DNA from: Microbacterium sp. No. 7
GTDB taxonomy: Bacteria > Actinomycetota > Actinomycetes > Actinomycetales > Microbacteriaceae
Assembly (NCBI RefSeq): GCF_001314225.1
Contig: NZ_CP012697.1
Span: forward strand, 4,216,001 to 4,280,000
Length of the DNA: 64,000 nt
Direction: 5' to 3'
A program made the position numbers and the translations under genes. Of the stretch, positions 1 through 7,945 are shown piece by piece (positions within the stretch are counted from its first letter, which is position 1; every line of letters begins with the position of its first letter). A model generated the notes under the pieces. It worked only from the letters and a program-made list of their open reading frames with translations, was not told the DNA's origin and did no database searches.

Positions 1-187
1 CGAGGGAGTAGACGTGCACCATCCGGCTCGTGATCCACAGCTGCGTCGGCACCTCGGCACGCACGGTGCCCTGGTTGCTGAGCCAGCCGAACCCGTTCGC
101 CACGCGGGCGTTGCGCCCGAACTCGAACGTGCGGTCGGCCTCGGCCTCCAGCCAGCGCGCGTGCGCGGGGGTGTTGAGCCAGGTCAT
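1..187 (-). CDS. AGE-family sugar epimerase/isomerase, 5' part only
   Basis: The reverse strand opens with ATG at 187 behind a good Shine-Dalgarno (AGAAGGAG, about 192-199) and stays open to the window edge. The visible residues start MTWLNTPAHARWLEAEADR and continue to LWITSRMVHVYSL. This resembles the N-terminus of the N-acylglucosamine 2-epimerase family (mannose isomerase, sulfoquinovose isomerase and relatives), which share an alpha/alpha barrel whose first helices carry the WL-x-H-x-RWL and W-x-TSRM-x-H-x-Y segments. The family is known for aldose-ketose interconversion of hexoses; the substrate cannot be read from this fragment. It lies 49 bp downstream of the Gfo/Idh gene on the same strand, so the two are probably co-transcribed for catabolism of one sugar. 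About 60 residues of a usual 400 are visible. Confidence 0.7.
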   Translation of the reverse strand, partial: MTWLNTPAHARWLEAEADRTFEFGRNARVANGFGWLSNQGTVRAEVPTQLWITSRMVHVYSL

Positions 188-236
188 CGGAACTCCTTCT
201 GTCTTCTTTGACGTCATCGATGCGAGCGGTTCGGCG

Positions 237-1364
237 TCACCGCGCCGAGAAGTCGAGCTCGACCGGCACGTGCTCGGCGGCCGACCGCTCCGCGGCCATG
301 CCCATGAGAACGGCGCGCAGGCCGTCTTCGAGCGTCACCTCGACCTCGGCCTCGCCGCGCACGACCTGCTGGAACCGCAGGTGCTCGTAGTACGTGGAGC
401 CGTGGTGGCCGCCCGCCTCGAGGATCGCGGGATCGACGGGCACGGGGCGCTGCACGGGTCCCTGCGGGTCGCGCGGGCTGAGCTCGACGTAGGCGTCGGC
501 CCGGGCGCCCTCCCAGTGGGCGCCCGACACGGGGACGAAGCACTCGACCTTCGCCGTGTCGCCCACGACCGAGACGTGCTCCTGGAACCGGGTGCCCTCC
601 GCGAACATGCACAGGTTCAGCAGCGCGCGGCTGCCGCCCGCGAAGTCGACGACGACGAAGGCGTTGTCGAGGATGTCGGGGACGTGCCCGTCGTACGACT
701 CGTCGCGGTGGTTGACGTCGGCGGCGCCCGAGGCGTAGACGCGCACGGGCTCGTCGCGGAGGATGAGCCGCATGAGGTCGAAGAAGTGGCAGGCCTTCTC
801 CACGAGCGTGCCGCCGGTGCGCGCGGCGTAGCGGTTCCAGTTGTCGACCTTGTCGAGGAAGGGGAAGCGGTGCTCGGTGATCGCGAGCATCCGCGGGGTG
901 CCGAGGCCGCCGCCGTGCGTCTCGTCGAGCAGCGCCTGCATCGGCGGCATGTACCGGTACTCCATCGCGACCCAGATCGGCGCGTCGTAGTCGCGCGCCG
1001 CGGCGCGGAGCCGCTCGACGTCGTCGGGCGTCGTGCACAGCGGCTTCTCGACGAGGATCGGCAGGCGGCGCCCGCCGCTCATGACGTCGATGAGGATGTC
1101 GGCGTGGGTGTCGTTGGGGGTCGCGACGATCAGCGCGTCGAGGTCGGCCTCGGCGAGCATGGTCGCGTGGTCCTCGTACTCCGCGGCCGTACCGCCCAGC
1201 AGCTGCTGGGCGGCCTCCCGCGAGGGGGCGTGCGGGTCGGCGATCGCGACGATCTCGCTGCCGTCGATCAGGCCGACGTTGCGGATGTGCTCGCGACCCA
1301 TCGTTCCCGTGCCGATCAGTCCGTAGCGAATGCTGGCCGGCTCCGTCTGCGCCTCGGTAGACAC
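237..1364 (-). CDS. Gfo/Idh/MocA-family NAD(P)-dependent sugar oxidoreductase
   Basis: 375 residues. The N-terminal Rossmann fold shows the dinucleotide motif GLIGTGTMG near residue 15, followed by an acidic end of beta-2 (AIADPH). The family's catalytic VEKPLCTT motif (EKP lysine) lies near residue 107. The C-terminal half is the usual alpha/beta substrate domain. The family oxidises or reduces hydroxyls of sugars, inositols and sugar acids; the substrate is not predictable here. GTG at 1364 is preferred because GGAGGA lies 7-8 bases upstream. It heads a minus-strand unit with the downstream AGE-family isomerase, so a catabolic role on one hexose or derivative is likely. Three palindromes lie immediately upstream (separate entry), suggesting substrate-responsive repression. 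Confidence 0.85.
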   Translation of the reverse strand: MSTEAQTEPASIRYGLIGTGTMGREHIRNVGLIDGSEIVAIADPHAPSREAAQQLLGGTAAEYEDHATMLAEADLDALIVATPNDTHADILIDVMSGGRRLPILVEKPLCTTPDDVERLRAAARDYDAPIWVAMEYRYMPPMQALLDETHGGGLGTPRMLAITEHRFPFLDKVDNWNRYAARTGGTLVEKACHFFDLMRLILRDEPVRVYASGAADVNHRDESYDGHVPDILDNAFVVVDFAGGSRALLNLCMFAEGTRFQEHVSVVGDTAKVECFVPVSGAHWEGARADAYVELSPRDPQGPVQRPVPVDPAILEAGGHHGSTYYEHLRFQQVVRGEAEVEVTLEDGLRAVLMGMAAERSAAEHVPVELDFSAR

Positions 1365-1385
1365 GCTGTTCCTCCACTGCTCCCT

Positions 1386-1449
1386 TGCAGCGCTTGCACA
1401 CTGCCAAACGTTTGATACTCAACATCTAATGTTGATATATCAACACTAG
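1386..1449. promoter_or_regulatory. Operator cluster upstream of the Gfo/Idh gene
   Basis: Three palindromic sites lie within 65 bp upstream of the minus-strand GTG at 1364. They are a perfect 16-bp palindrome TGTTGATATATCAACA (1430-1445, imperfectly extending to 1426-1449), with an overlapping TCAACAT-CTA-ATGTTGA repeat at 1419-1435; CAAACGTTTG (1405-1414), with the central CG typical of LacI-family operators; and a weaker AGCGCT core (1389-1394). The palindromes are directly visible. Assigning regulator families is inference, and no cognate repressor gene is in the window. Confidence 0.55.
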
Positions 1450-1498
1450 CTCGTCAGGGCGCTCCGGTCAAGGGGTTTTTCGGGATCGAAGGGGCGCG

Positions 1499-3010
1499 TC
1501 AGTGCGCGGCGTCGACCCAGCCGAGCGACCGCTCGACGGCCTTCCGCCACAGGCGCAGCTGCCGGGCGCGCTGGGCCTCGTCGACCCGCGGCAGCCAGCG
1601 GCGCCCCTCCTGCCAGTTGGCGCGCAGGTCGTCGAGCCCCGCCCAGAAGCCCACCGCGAGCCCCGCCGCGTAGGCGGCGCCGAGCGCCGTCGTCTCGGCG
1701 ACGACGGGCCGCACGACGGGCACGCCGAGCACGTCGGCCTGGAACTGCATGAGGGTGTCGTTGGCGGTCATGCCGCCGTCGACCTTCAGCTCGGCGAGCC
1801 GCATGCCCGAGTCGGCGTTCACGGCGTCGAGCACCTCGCGCGTCTGGAACGCCGTGGCCTCCAGCGCGGCGCGGGCGATGTGGCCCCGGTTCGCGAACCG
1901 GGTCATGCCGACGATCGTGCCCCGGGCGTCGGGGCGCCAGTGCGGTGCGAAGAGCCCGGAGAACGCGGGCACGAAGTAGACCCCGCCGTTGTCGTCGACG
2001 CTCCGCGCCAGGTCCTCGACCTCCGCCGCCGACGAGATGATGCCCAGCTGGTCGCGCAGCCACTGCACGAGCGAGCCCGTGACGGCGATCGAGCCCTCCA
2101 GCGCGTAGCGCGCCGGCCGGCCCTGCAGCTGGTATCCGACGGTCGTCAGGAGCCCGCCCTGCGAGTGGACGATCTCGGTGCCGGTCTGGAAGAGCAGGAA
2201 GTTGCCGGTGCCGTAGGTGTTCTTGCTCTCGCCCGCCTCGAACGCGGCCTGGCCGAAGGTGGCGGCCTGCTGATCGCCGAGGATGCCGCAGACCGGCGTC
2301 TCGCGCAGCAGCGACGAGTCCTCGGCGTGCCCGTAGACCTCCGACGACGACCGGATCTCGGGCATCATCGCCCGCGGCACGCCGAACGCGGCGAGGATGT
2401 CGTCGCGCCACTGCAGGGTGCGCAGGTCCATGAACAGCGTGCGCGACGCGTTCGTCACGTCCGTCGCGTGCACGCCGCCGTCGGGACCGCCCGTGAGGTT
2501 CCACAGCACCCAGGAGTCCATCGTGCCGAACAGCAGCTCGCCCGCCTCGGCCCGCTCGCGCGCCCCGTCGACGTTGTCGAGGATCCAGCGGATCTTGGTG
2601 CCCGAGAAGTACGTGGCGAGCGGCAGGCCGACGATCGGCGCGAACCGCCCGACGCCCTCGTCGCCCGCGAGCGCGTCGACGAGGTCCTGCGTGCGGGTGT
2701 CCTGCCACACGATGGCGTTGCAGACGGGCCTGCCCGTCCTCCGGTCCCACACGACGGCCGTCTCGCGCTGGTTCGTGATGCCGATCGCGGCGATGTCGTG
2801 GCGCGTGAGGTCGGCCGTCGCGAGCACGATGCCCACGACGAGCTGCACGTTGCGCCAGATCTCCTCGGGGTCGTGCTCGACCCACCCCGCGCGGGGCAGG
2901 ATCTGCCGATGCTCCCTCTGCTCCGACGCGACGATGCGGCCGCGACGGTCGAAGACGATGGCGCGCGTCGACGTCGTTCCCTGGTCGATCGCGATGATGT
3001 GGTCGGACAT
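1499..3010 (-). CDS. glpK: Glycerol kinase
   Basis: 503 residues, the normal length for GlpK of the FGGY kinase family. It phosphorylates glycerol to glycerol 3-phosphate with ATP in the cytoplasm. The N-terminus has the phosphate-binding [14 protein letters not shown] segment. [11 protein letters not shown] follows near residue 45, [13 protein letters not shown] near 80, the DQQAATFGQ stretch in the middle, and the second FGGY signature region [15 protein letters not shown] near residue 345. ATG at 3010 starts at the conserved N-terminus. It lies 87 bp downstream of glpD on the same strand and is likely co-transcribed with it. No glycerol facilitator gene is seen beside them. Regulation is probably by the divergent SorC-type gene at 4953. 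Confidence 0.96.
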   Translation of the reverse strand: MSDHIIAIDQGTTSTRAIVFDRRGRIVASEQREHRQILPRAGWVEHDPEEIWRNVQLVVGIVLATADLTRHDIAAIGITNQRETAVVWDRRTGRPVCNAIVWQDTRTQDLVDALAGDEGVGRFAPIVGLPLATYFSGTKIRWILDNVDGARERAEAGELLFGTMDSWVLWNLTGGPDGGVHATDVTNASRTLFMDLRTLQWRDDILAAFGVPRAMMPEIRSSSEVYGHAEDSSLLRETPVCGILGDQQAATFGQAAFEAGESKNTYGTGNFLLFQTGTEIVHSQGGLLTTVGYQLQGRPARYALEGSIAVTGSLVQWLRDQLGIISSAAEVEDLARSVDDNGGVYFVPAFSGLFAPHWRPDARGTIVGMTRFANRGHIARAALEATAFQTREVLDAVNADSGMRLAELKVDGGMTANDTLMQFQADVLGVPVVRPVVAETTALGAAYAAGLAVGFWAGLDDLRANWQEGRRWLPRVDEAQRARQLRLWRKAVERSLGWVDAAH

Positions 3011-3097
3011 ACGGGCGACTTCCTTGTCTCCGGGCGAGCCGGTCCCGGGGCTTGGTTCCAGACGGTGCCGGTCTCCGGCCGGGCGCGGCCCGCGCGG

Positions 3098-4819
3098 CTA
3101 GCTGCGGACGTTCTCGCGCCCCGCGTCGGCGAGGCGGACCCCGTGCTCGTCGGCCAGCAGGCGGGTCGCCGCCGCGCACTGCGCGGCGACCTCGTCGGCG
3201 TCCCAGCCGAGCGGCCCGGCGATCGCCTCGGCGACCTCCGTCAGGGTCTCGGGGGTCATCCCGCCGACGAACGCGAGCGAGGTGCGGCGCAGGAGCACGT
3301 CGGCGAGCGAGACGACGTGCTCGGTCGCGGCGAGATGCGCGAGCTCCTCGCGGTAGTGGCCGCGGGCGTGCGGGAGGGGTGCCGGATCCGCGGGCAGGGC
3401 CGCGAGGACGCCCGCCGCGCGCGTGCCGTAGCGCTCCAGCATCCGCTCGGCGAACGCGACGTCGTGGACGCCGCGGTGGGCCTCGACCCACGCGCGCCGG
3501 GCCGCGATCCCCCGCGGGAAGCCGGCGCCGCCGCCGATCGCGAGGCCGACGGTCGAGACGCGCCGGGTGCGGCCCAGCTGCGCGAGCACCGCGTCGGTGA
3601 CCGACTCGCCGAGCGCGCGGAACGTCGTCCACTTGCCGCCGACGAGGCTGAACGCCGGGGTCGAGCCGATGGTGCCGCGCTCGATGCGGTAGTCGCGCGA
3701 GACGAAGCCCGGCGACACGTCGTCGTGCCGCGGGAGCGGACGGATGCCCGCGAACGAGTACACGATCTGCGACCTGTCCACCGTGATGTGCGGAAAGACC
3801 TGGGCGACGAGCTCGAAGAAGTAGTCGACCTCGGCCTCGGTGCAGCGCGCCGGCTGGGACGGGTCGGCGTCGATGTCGGTCGTGCCGACCATGACGCGCC
3901 CCTTCAGCGGGTAGATCAGCACGATGCGGCCGTCGGCGGCCTCGAAGAAGATCTCGTTGCCCCTCGTCGCCTCGGCGAGCGCGGGGTTGTCGAGCACGAT
4001 GTGCGAGCCCTTCGTGCCGCCCATGTAGGCGGTCGGCACGCCGAGGGCGGCGTTGGTCAGGTCGGTCCACGGACCGCTCGTGTTCACGACGACCTTGGCA
4101 TGGAACGCGAACCGCTCGCCCGTCGTCTCGTCGCGCAGCTCGACCGCGCCGTCCGACGCGCCCACGGCGGCGAGGTAGTTCGCGGCGCGCGCGTGGTCGC
4201 CGGCCTCGAGCCCGTCGCGCAGCACGTCGAGGGCGAGCCGCTCGGGGTCGTGCATCGAGGCGTCGTGATAGGTGGCGGTGTAGCGGAAGCGGGTGTCGAG
4301 CTGCGGGAAGGCGCGCTGCGACGCGCGACGTCCGCGCACGCGGTGACGCGGCACCGCGCCGCCGTCGCGGGAGAACGTGTCGTAGATCATCAGGCCGATC
4401 TTGATGAGCAGCGCGCCGCGCTCGCGCGGGGCGCCCTTGCCGTGCGTGACGAGCAGGCGCAGCGGCGCGGTGAGCACGCCCGAGAACGTCCGAGCGATGG
4501 GGATCGTGGTCGGCAGCGGCTTGACGTAGTGCGGCGCCGTCCTGACGAGCCCGTTGCGCTCGGCGACCGACTCCTTCACGAGCCGCAGCTCGCCGTTCTC
4601 GAGGTAGCGCACGCCGCCGTGGATCATGTGGCTCGACGCCGACGAGGCCCCCGACACGAAGTCGCCGCGCTCGACGAGCGCGACGTCCACGCCCTGCAGC
4701 GCCAGGTCGCGGAACGTCGCGATCCCGTTGATGCCTCCGCCGATGATGAGCACGTCGGCCTCCGGCCGCTCCCGCAGGCCGCTCACGGCATCCCGATCTC
4801 GCTTCGTCGTGGCTGGCAT
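3098..4819 (-). CDS. glpD: FAD-dependent glycerol-3-phosphate dehydrogenase
   Basis: 573 residues. The N-terminal FAD-binding Rossmann motif is DVLIIGGGINGIATFRDLALQ (near residues 23-43), followed by the family's GASSASSHMIHGGVRYLE. The central substrate domain contains GTKGSHIVLDN and VGTTD, and the C-terminal DAO_C domain carries the helical extension typical of aerobic GlpD. The enzyme oxidises glycerol 3-phosphate to dihydroxyacetone phosphate and passes electrons to the quinone pool at the membrane. ATG at 4819 has GAAGAGG just upstream. It precedes glpK in the same direction, and together they form the catabolic route for glycerol. The divergent regulator begins 134 bp away. Confidence 0.95.
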   Translation of the reverse strand: MPATTKRDRDAVSGLRERPEADVLIIGGGINGIATFRDLALQGVDVALVERGDFVSGASSASSHMIHGGVRYLENGELRLVKESVAERNGLVRTAPHYVKPLPTTIPIARTFSGVLTAPLRLLVTHGKGAPRERGALLIKIGLMIYDTFSRDGGAVPRHRVRGRRASQRAFPQLDTRFRYTATYHDASMHDPERLALDVLRDGLEAGDHARAANYLAAVGASDGAVELRDETTGERFAFHAKVVVNTSGPWTDLTNAALGVPTAYMGGTKGSHIVLDNPALAEATRGNEIFFEAADGRIVLIYPLKGRVMVGTTDIDADPSQPARCTEAEVDYFFELVAQVFPHITVDRSQIVYSFAGIRPLPRHDDVSPGFVSRDYRIERGTIGSTPAFSLVGGKWTTFRALGESVTDAVLAQLGRTRRVSTVGLAIGGGAGFPRGIAARRAWVEAHRGVHDVAFAERMLERYGTRAAGVLAALPADPAPLPHARGHYREELAHLAATEHVVSLADVLLRRTSLAFVGGMTPETLTEVAEAIAGPLGWDADEVAAQCAAATRLLADEHGVRLADAGRENVRS

Positions 4820-4868
4820 GACCTCTTCGCCTCTCGTCCCGGTGTCTGCGCCCTAGACTGTCGGTGCG

Positions 4869-4882
4869 TGCACGTCGGTGCA
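4869..4882. promoter_or_regulatory. TGCAC-N4-GTGCA palindrome between glpD and its divergent regulator
   Basis: An exact 5-bp inverted repeat with a 4-base spacer sits in the 133-bp gap between glpD (reverse) and the SorC-type gene (forward). Its position suits an operator serving both promoters. Binding by the neighbouring regulator is an inference. It is short, so chance is possible. Confidence 0.4.
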
Positions 4883-4952
4883 ACATATTCGGGAGGAGTT
4901 GCAGCGCGTGCCGCGCCATGACACGAACGTGCAGCAGAAGGAAGGCGTCACC

Positions 4953-5915
4953 GTGAGCGTTTCGCACACGCGTTCAGAGGATGCGCTGCGCGCGGCGCAG
5001 CTGTACTACCTGCAGGACCTCAACATGGACGCCGTCGCGCGGGAGATGAACCTGTCGCGCTCGTCGGTCTCGCGCCTCATCTCCTACGCGCGCGAGTCGG
5101 GGCTCGTGCAGATCACGGTCACCTCGCCGCAGGAGGCGATGGGCGACGTCGCGCACCGCATCGCCGACGCGTACGGGCTCGTCGCCCACATCGTGCCGAC
5201 GCCGCCCCGCGCCACCGAGGCGGAGCGGCTCGAGCGCACCGCGCTGTCGGCCGCGCGGATCCTGGCGGTGATGGCCGACTCCAACACCGTGATCGGCATC
5301 GCCTGGGGCGCGACGGTGTCGGCCGTCGGGCGGCAGCTGCCCACGAAGACCCTGCACAACGTGCACGTCGTGCAGATGAACGGCGCCGCGAACACGCACT
5401 CGTCGGGCGTCGCCTACGCGGGCGCCCAGCTCGAGCGGTTCGGCCAGGCGTTCGGCGCCGAGATCCACCACTTCTCCGTGCCCGCGCTCTTCGACGACCC
5501 GCTCACGAAGCAGGCGATGTGGCGCGAGCGCTCCGTGCGCAGCATCCTCGACATCCAGCGGAACGTGAACCTGTTCGTCTTCGGGGTCGGCTCGCCGGCG
5601 GCCGACGTCCCCTCGCACGTCTACGCCGGGGAGTACGTCACCGCGGCCGACCTGCGCAGCGTCGTGCGCGACGGCGTCGTCGGCGACTGCGCGACCCGGT
5701 TCTTCCGCGCCGACGGCTCGAGCGACGGCATCGCGCTCAACGAGCGGTCGAGCGGCCCCGAGTTCACGATGGTGCGCCAGATCCCGCACCGGCTCTGCGT
5801 CGTGTCGAGCATGTCGAAGCTCGACGCGCTGCGCGGCGCGCTCAACGCCGGCCTCGTCACCGAGCTCGTCGTCGAGGAGTCCGTCGCCCGCGCCCTCGCC
5901 GAGCCGCGCCGCTGA
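4953..5915 (+). CDS. SorC/DeoR-type sugar-binding transcriptional regulator
   Basis: 320 residues from the GTG at 4953, chosen over upstream in-frame codons because AAGGAAGG lies 7 bases before it and conserved sequence begins there. Residues about 8-50 form a helix-turn-helix (AAQLYYLQDLNMDAVAREMNL, then SRSSVSRLISYARE), as in the SorC family. The rest is the sugar-phosphate-sensing domain (PF04198 type), with GIAWGATVSAVG and FGVGSP segments that contact the effector. Such proteins act as tetramers that release or activate promoters on binding a phosphorylated sugar or polyol. Divergent placement next to glpD-glpK suggests control of glycerol use, probably sensing glycerol 3-phosphate or dihydroxyacetone phosphate; that assignment is inferred. 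Confidence 0.85.
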   Translation: MSVSHTRSEDALRAAQLYYLQDLNMDAVAREMNLSRSSVSRLISYARESGLVQITVTSPQEAMGDVAHRIADAYGLVAHIVPTPPRATEAERLERTALSAARILAVMADSNTVIGIAWGATVSAVGRQLPTKTLHNVHVVQMNGAANTHSSGVAYAGAQLERFGQAFGAEIHHFSVPALFDDPLTKQAMWRERSVRSILDIQRNVNLFVFGVGSPAADVPSHVYAGEYVTAADLRSVVRDGVVGDCATRFFRADGSSDGIALNERSSGPEFTMVRQIPHRLCVVSSMSKLDALRGALNAGLVTELVVEESVARALAEPRR

Positions 5916-6152
5916 CCGCGGGGCGGGGCGGGGTGCGGGCGGAGCGGGTGTGATCGGGCGTGATCGGGTGTGGGTGGAACGGGTGTACGCCGTCGGGCGC
6001 GGGCGGGCGTGGATCGTGGGCGGTCGGTGCCGCTTTCCGACGCGGGATGCGACCACAAGCGCCCACCGTTCTCCACCCCGCCGGAATCGTGGGCAGACGT
6101 GGCCGCCTCCCAGCGCACGTGCGACCACGAGGATCGCCTCCCACGACCGTTA

Positions 6153-6477
6153 CACGGGTCTCGATACACTCGCGGCTCCGCCGCGAGCACTCGACCAGCG
6201 GAAGTCGGGACGCGACCAGCGGGGGTCGGAACCCGACCAGCGGGAGTCGGAACCCAACCAGCGGGAGTTGGGACACGACCAGCGGGAGTCAGAACCCGAC
6301 CAACGGGAGTCGGAACCCGACCAGCGGGGGTTGGGACGCCCGACCCGCCCGACCGGCCCGCGGGCGGAGACGTCCGACCCGCCGACCCCCGCCGGTTCTA
6401 CAGCCCCGCTGCCCGAGAGGCCCGGCCCGCAATCACCGCTGGTTGAGTAGCCGCCGCAGGCGGCGTATCGAAACCCC
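6153..6477. repeat. Pair of inverted REP-like elements bracketing a tandem repeat
   Basis: The right boundary (6430-6477) read on the minus strand repeats the left boundary (6153-6200) with variations. Both share TTCGATAC or TCTCGATAC, a GC-rich hairpin (CGCGG-CTC-CCGCG type on the left, GCCGCC-x-GGCGGC on the right), then TACTCAACCAG or CACTCGACCAG. Elements of this form are abundant between genes in Microbacteriaceae, to my recollection. No open reading frame here has codon use or a ribosome site supporting a gene, so the whole 5,916-6,668 gap (753 bp) is read as non-coding repeat DNA. Confidence 0.7.
6192..6338. repeat. Seven tandem copies of a 21-bp repeat
   Basis: Seven head-to-tail 21-bp units, each close to CGACCAGCGGGAGTCGGAAC plus one C, with one to four changes per unit. 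The unit start matches the inner tail of the left REP-like element (CTCGACCAGCGG), suggesting the array grew from that tail by slippage. The period is a multiple of three, so several frames stay open across it, but no start signal supports translation. Confidence 0.85.
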
Positions 6478-6502
6478 TCCCGCGCACCGACGCATGAGAT
6501 CC

Positions 6503-6633
6503 TGGGCGCTTGTCGCCGCTTCCCCGCGCGGGATGCGGCGACGAGCGCCCACGATCTGCGGCATCCCGCGCGAAGTGGGCACTTGTCGCTGGATGCGGGG
6601 CGGCGATGCGACCACAAGCGCCCACCATGTGCG
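6503..6633. repeat. Two further imperfect intergenic palindromes
   Basis: TGGGCGCTTGTCGCCGC (6503-6519 region) pairs with GCGGCGACGAGCGCCCA about 15 bases later with one mismatch. A second pair, beginning GTGGGCACTTGTCG and ending CGACCACAAGCGCCCAC, occupies about 6577-6631. A diverged relative of the same motif (GACCACAAGCGCCCACC) is at 6051-6067. This is a different family from the 60-bp CAACCGCGGC elements elsewhere in the window. Confidence 0.6.
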
Positions 6634-6668
6634 GATGCCGGATCCGCGACGCCGCGGTGCCGCGCCCC

Positions 6669-7763
6669 TCACCCCGCGCCGAGGGCCGCGTTCACGAGGG
6701 GCTCCAGGGCGTCGACGCGGTCGAAGGTGCCGAGGCCGCGCGTGACGTAGGCGAACGAGTAGTCGTCCGTGAACGAGTGCCACGCGCAGCTGCCGCCGAG
6801 GCCGCCCATGCCGAACTCGCCCGGATCGACGCGGAATCCGAGCGACCACGACGCCTCGCCGCCCACGAACGCGTCCTCGCCCGTCGCCTGCGCGCGCAGG
6901 TACTCGCGCCACAGCTCCTCCCCCAGCATCCCCGCGACGACGCCGGTCGAGCGCGACGCGTCGTCGTAGAACCGAGCGAGGGCGGATGCCGACGTGAACA
7001 GCCCGTCGGCGGGGAACGACGCCCGCCGCGCGTCTGCCGAGTTCGTGTGCGCGGGATCGAGCCGGCCGCGCGGCACGGTGAGCGCGCGACGCGGGAGGTC
7101 GCGCTCCAGATACGGCTCGACCCAGGCGGTGGTCGTGATCTCCAGGTCGGCGACGTCGGCGAGCCGCTCGTCCGGCACGCCGAACCACAGGTCGGCACCG
7201 AGGCGCGAGCCGAGCCCGGCGACCGCCTCGCGGACCGACGGGGCCCCCGCGGCGGCGAGCACGCCGTCGATCAGGTGCCCGTAGGTGAGCGCGTGCTCGG
7301 CGATGACGGTCCCCGGCACGCCGATCGGCTCGGCGGCGGCGAGCGCCGACGTGAGCGCCTCCTTGTCGAGCGGATCGGCTCCCGCGACGGATGCCGGGAA
7401 CGCCGGCACCGCGGCCGTGTGGCTCAGGACGTGACGCAGCGTCGTCGCCCGTTTGCCGTGCGCGCCGTAGGCGGGCCACCACGTCGTCACCGGGTCGTCG
7501 AGCGTCACCTGGCCGGCGCGCACCGCGAGCAGGGCGCCGAGCGCGGCGAGCGGCTTGCCCACGGAGTACGTCATGGCGAGCGTGTCCGCGGTCCACGGCG
7601 CCGTGCGCGCGGCATCCCGATGCCCGCCCCACGCCTCGAGCAGAGGGCGCCCGCCGCGCCACACGCTGAGGGACGCCCCGGGCTCCTCCCCCGCGGCGAC
7701 GAACGCGGCGAAGCGCTCGGCCACGGCATCCAGTCGCGCATCGGCGATCCGCACGGTGACCAT
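6669..7763 (-). CDS. Serine hydrolase of the beta-lactamase (class C/EstB-like) family
   Basis: 364 residues with the penicillin-binding-protein fold. The nucleophile motif SVGK (Ser67-Lys70) sits in AMTYSVGKPLAALG. The second motif appears as YGH at 161-163 in place of the usual Y-x-N, as in EstB-type esterases and D-aminopeptidase-like members. HVLSHTAAVP near residue 111 is the family's LLTHTSG-like segment. No signal peptide is visible, so it is probably cytoplasmic. True beta-lactamase activity is unlikely on these grounds; esterase or peptide-amide hydrolysis fits better. It is monocistronic, and the 182-bp gap to the next, divergent gene holds short repeats. Start ATG 7763; GTG 7757 is possible. 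Confidence 0.8.
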   Translation of the reverse strand: MVTVRIADARLDAVAERFAAFVAAGEEPGASLSVWRGGRPLLEAWGGHRDAARTAPWTADTLAMTYSVGKPLAALGALLAVRAGQVTLDDPVTTWWPAYGAHGKRATTLRHVLSHTAAVPAFPASVAGADPLDKEALTSALAAAEPIGVPGTVIAEHALTYGHLIDGVLAAAGAPSVREAVAGLGSRLGADLWFGVPDERLADVADLEITTTAWVEPYLERDLPRRALTVPRGRLDPAHTNSADARRASFPADGLFTSASALARFYDDASRSTGVVAGMLGEELWREYLRAQATGEDAFVGGEASWSLGFRVDPGEFGMGGLGGSCAWHSFTDDYSFAYVTRGLGTFDRVDALEPLVNAALGAG

Positions 7764-7792
7764 CTGACATGCGCGTTCCCTTCGTCGGCCCT

Positions 7793-7890
7793 CGCAGAGC
7801 CTCGCACGAATCCCGGAGAATCTCGCGAGCCCCGGCGCCTCTCGCCGGGATCGTCCGAGCCTCGCGTGATTCTCCGAGCCTCGCGCGCCC
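7793..7890. repeat. Short intergenic repeats related to TTCTCCGAGCCTCG
   Basis: The gap between the hydrolase and the peptidase contains several variants of (G)CCTCGCG and ATTCTCCGAGCCTCGCG (7865-7883). The same core recurs at 27,715-27,812 and, inverted, at 28,540-28,570. This is visible sequence similarity only; function unknown. Confidence 0.45.
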
Positions 7891-7945
7891 CCGCCGGCGC
7901 GACGGCCCCCTGCCCCGCGGCGCGCGCGTGTGAAAGGATCGCAGC

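Noticed and set aside
4878..4952. Longer start for the SorC-type regulator
   Set aside because: Residues before GTG 4953 are not family-like, would overlap the promoter palindrome, and lack a Shine-Dalgarno as good as AAGGAAGG.
1446..4967. 1,173-residue minus-strand frame over glpK and glpD
   Set aside because: Arg-rich shadow of the two real genes in another frame, a usual effect of high third-position GC.
5950..6628. Several open frames over the 21-bp tandem repeat
   Set aside because: They stay open only because the repeat length is a multiple of three; there is no ribosome site, no conserved composition, and they run through hairpins.
6669..7763. Antibiotic-resistance beta-lactamase
   Set aside because: The second motif is YGH rather than Y-x-N and no signal peptide is present, so an esterase or peptidase-like hydrolase is more likely.
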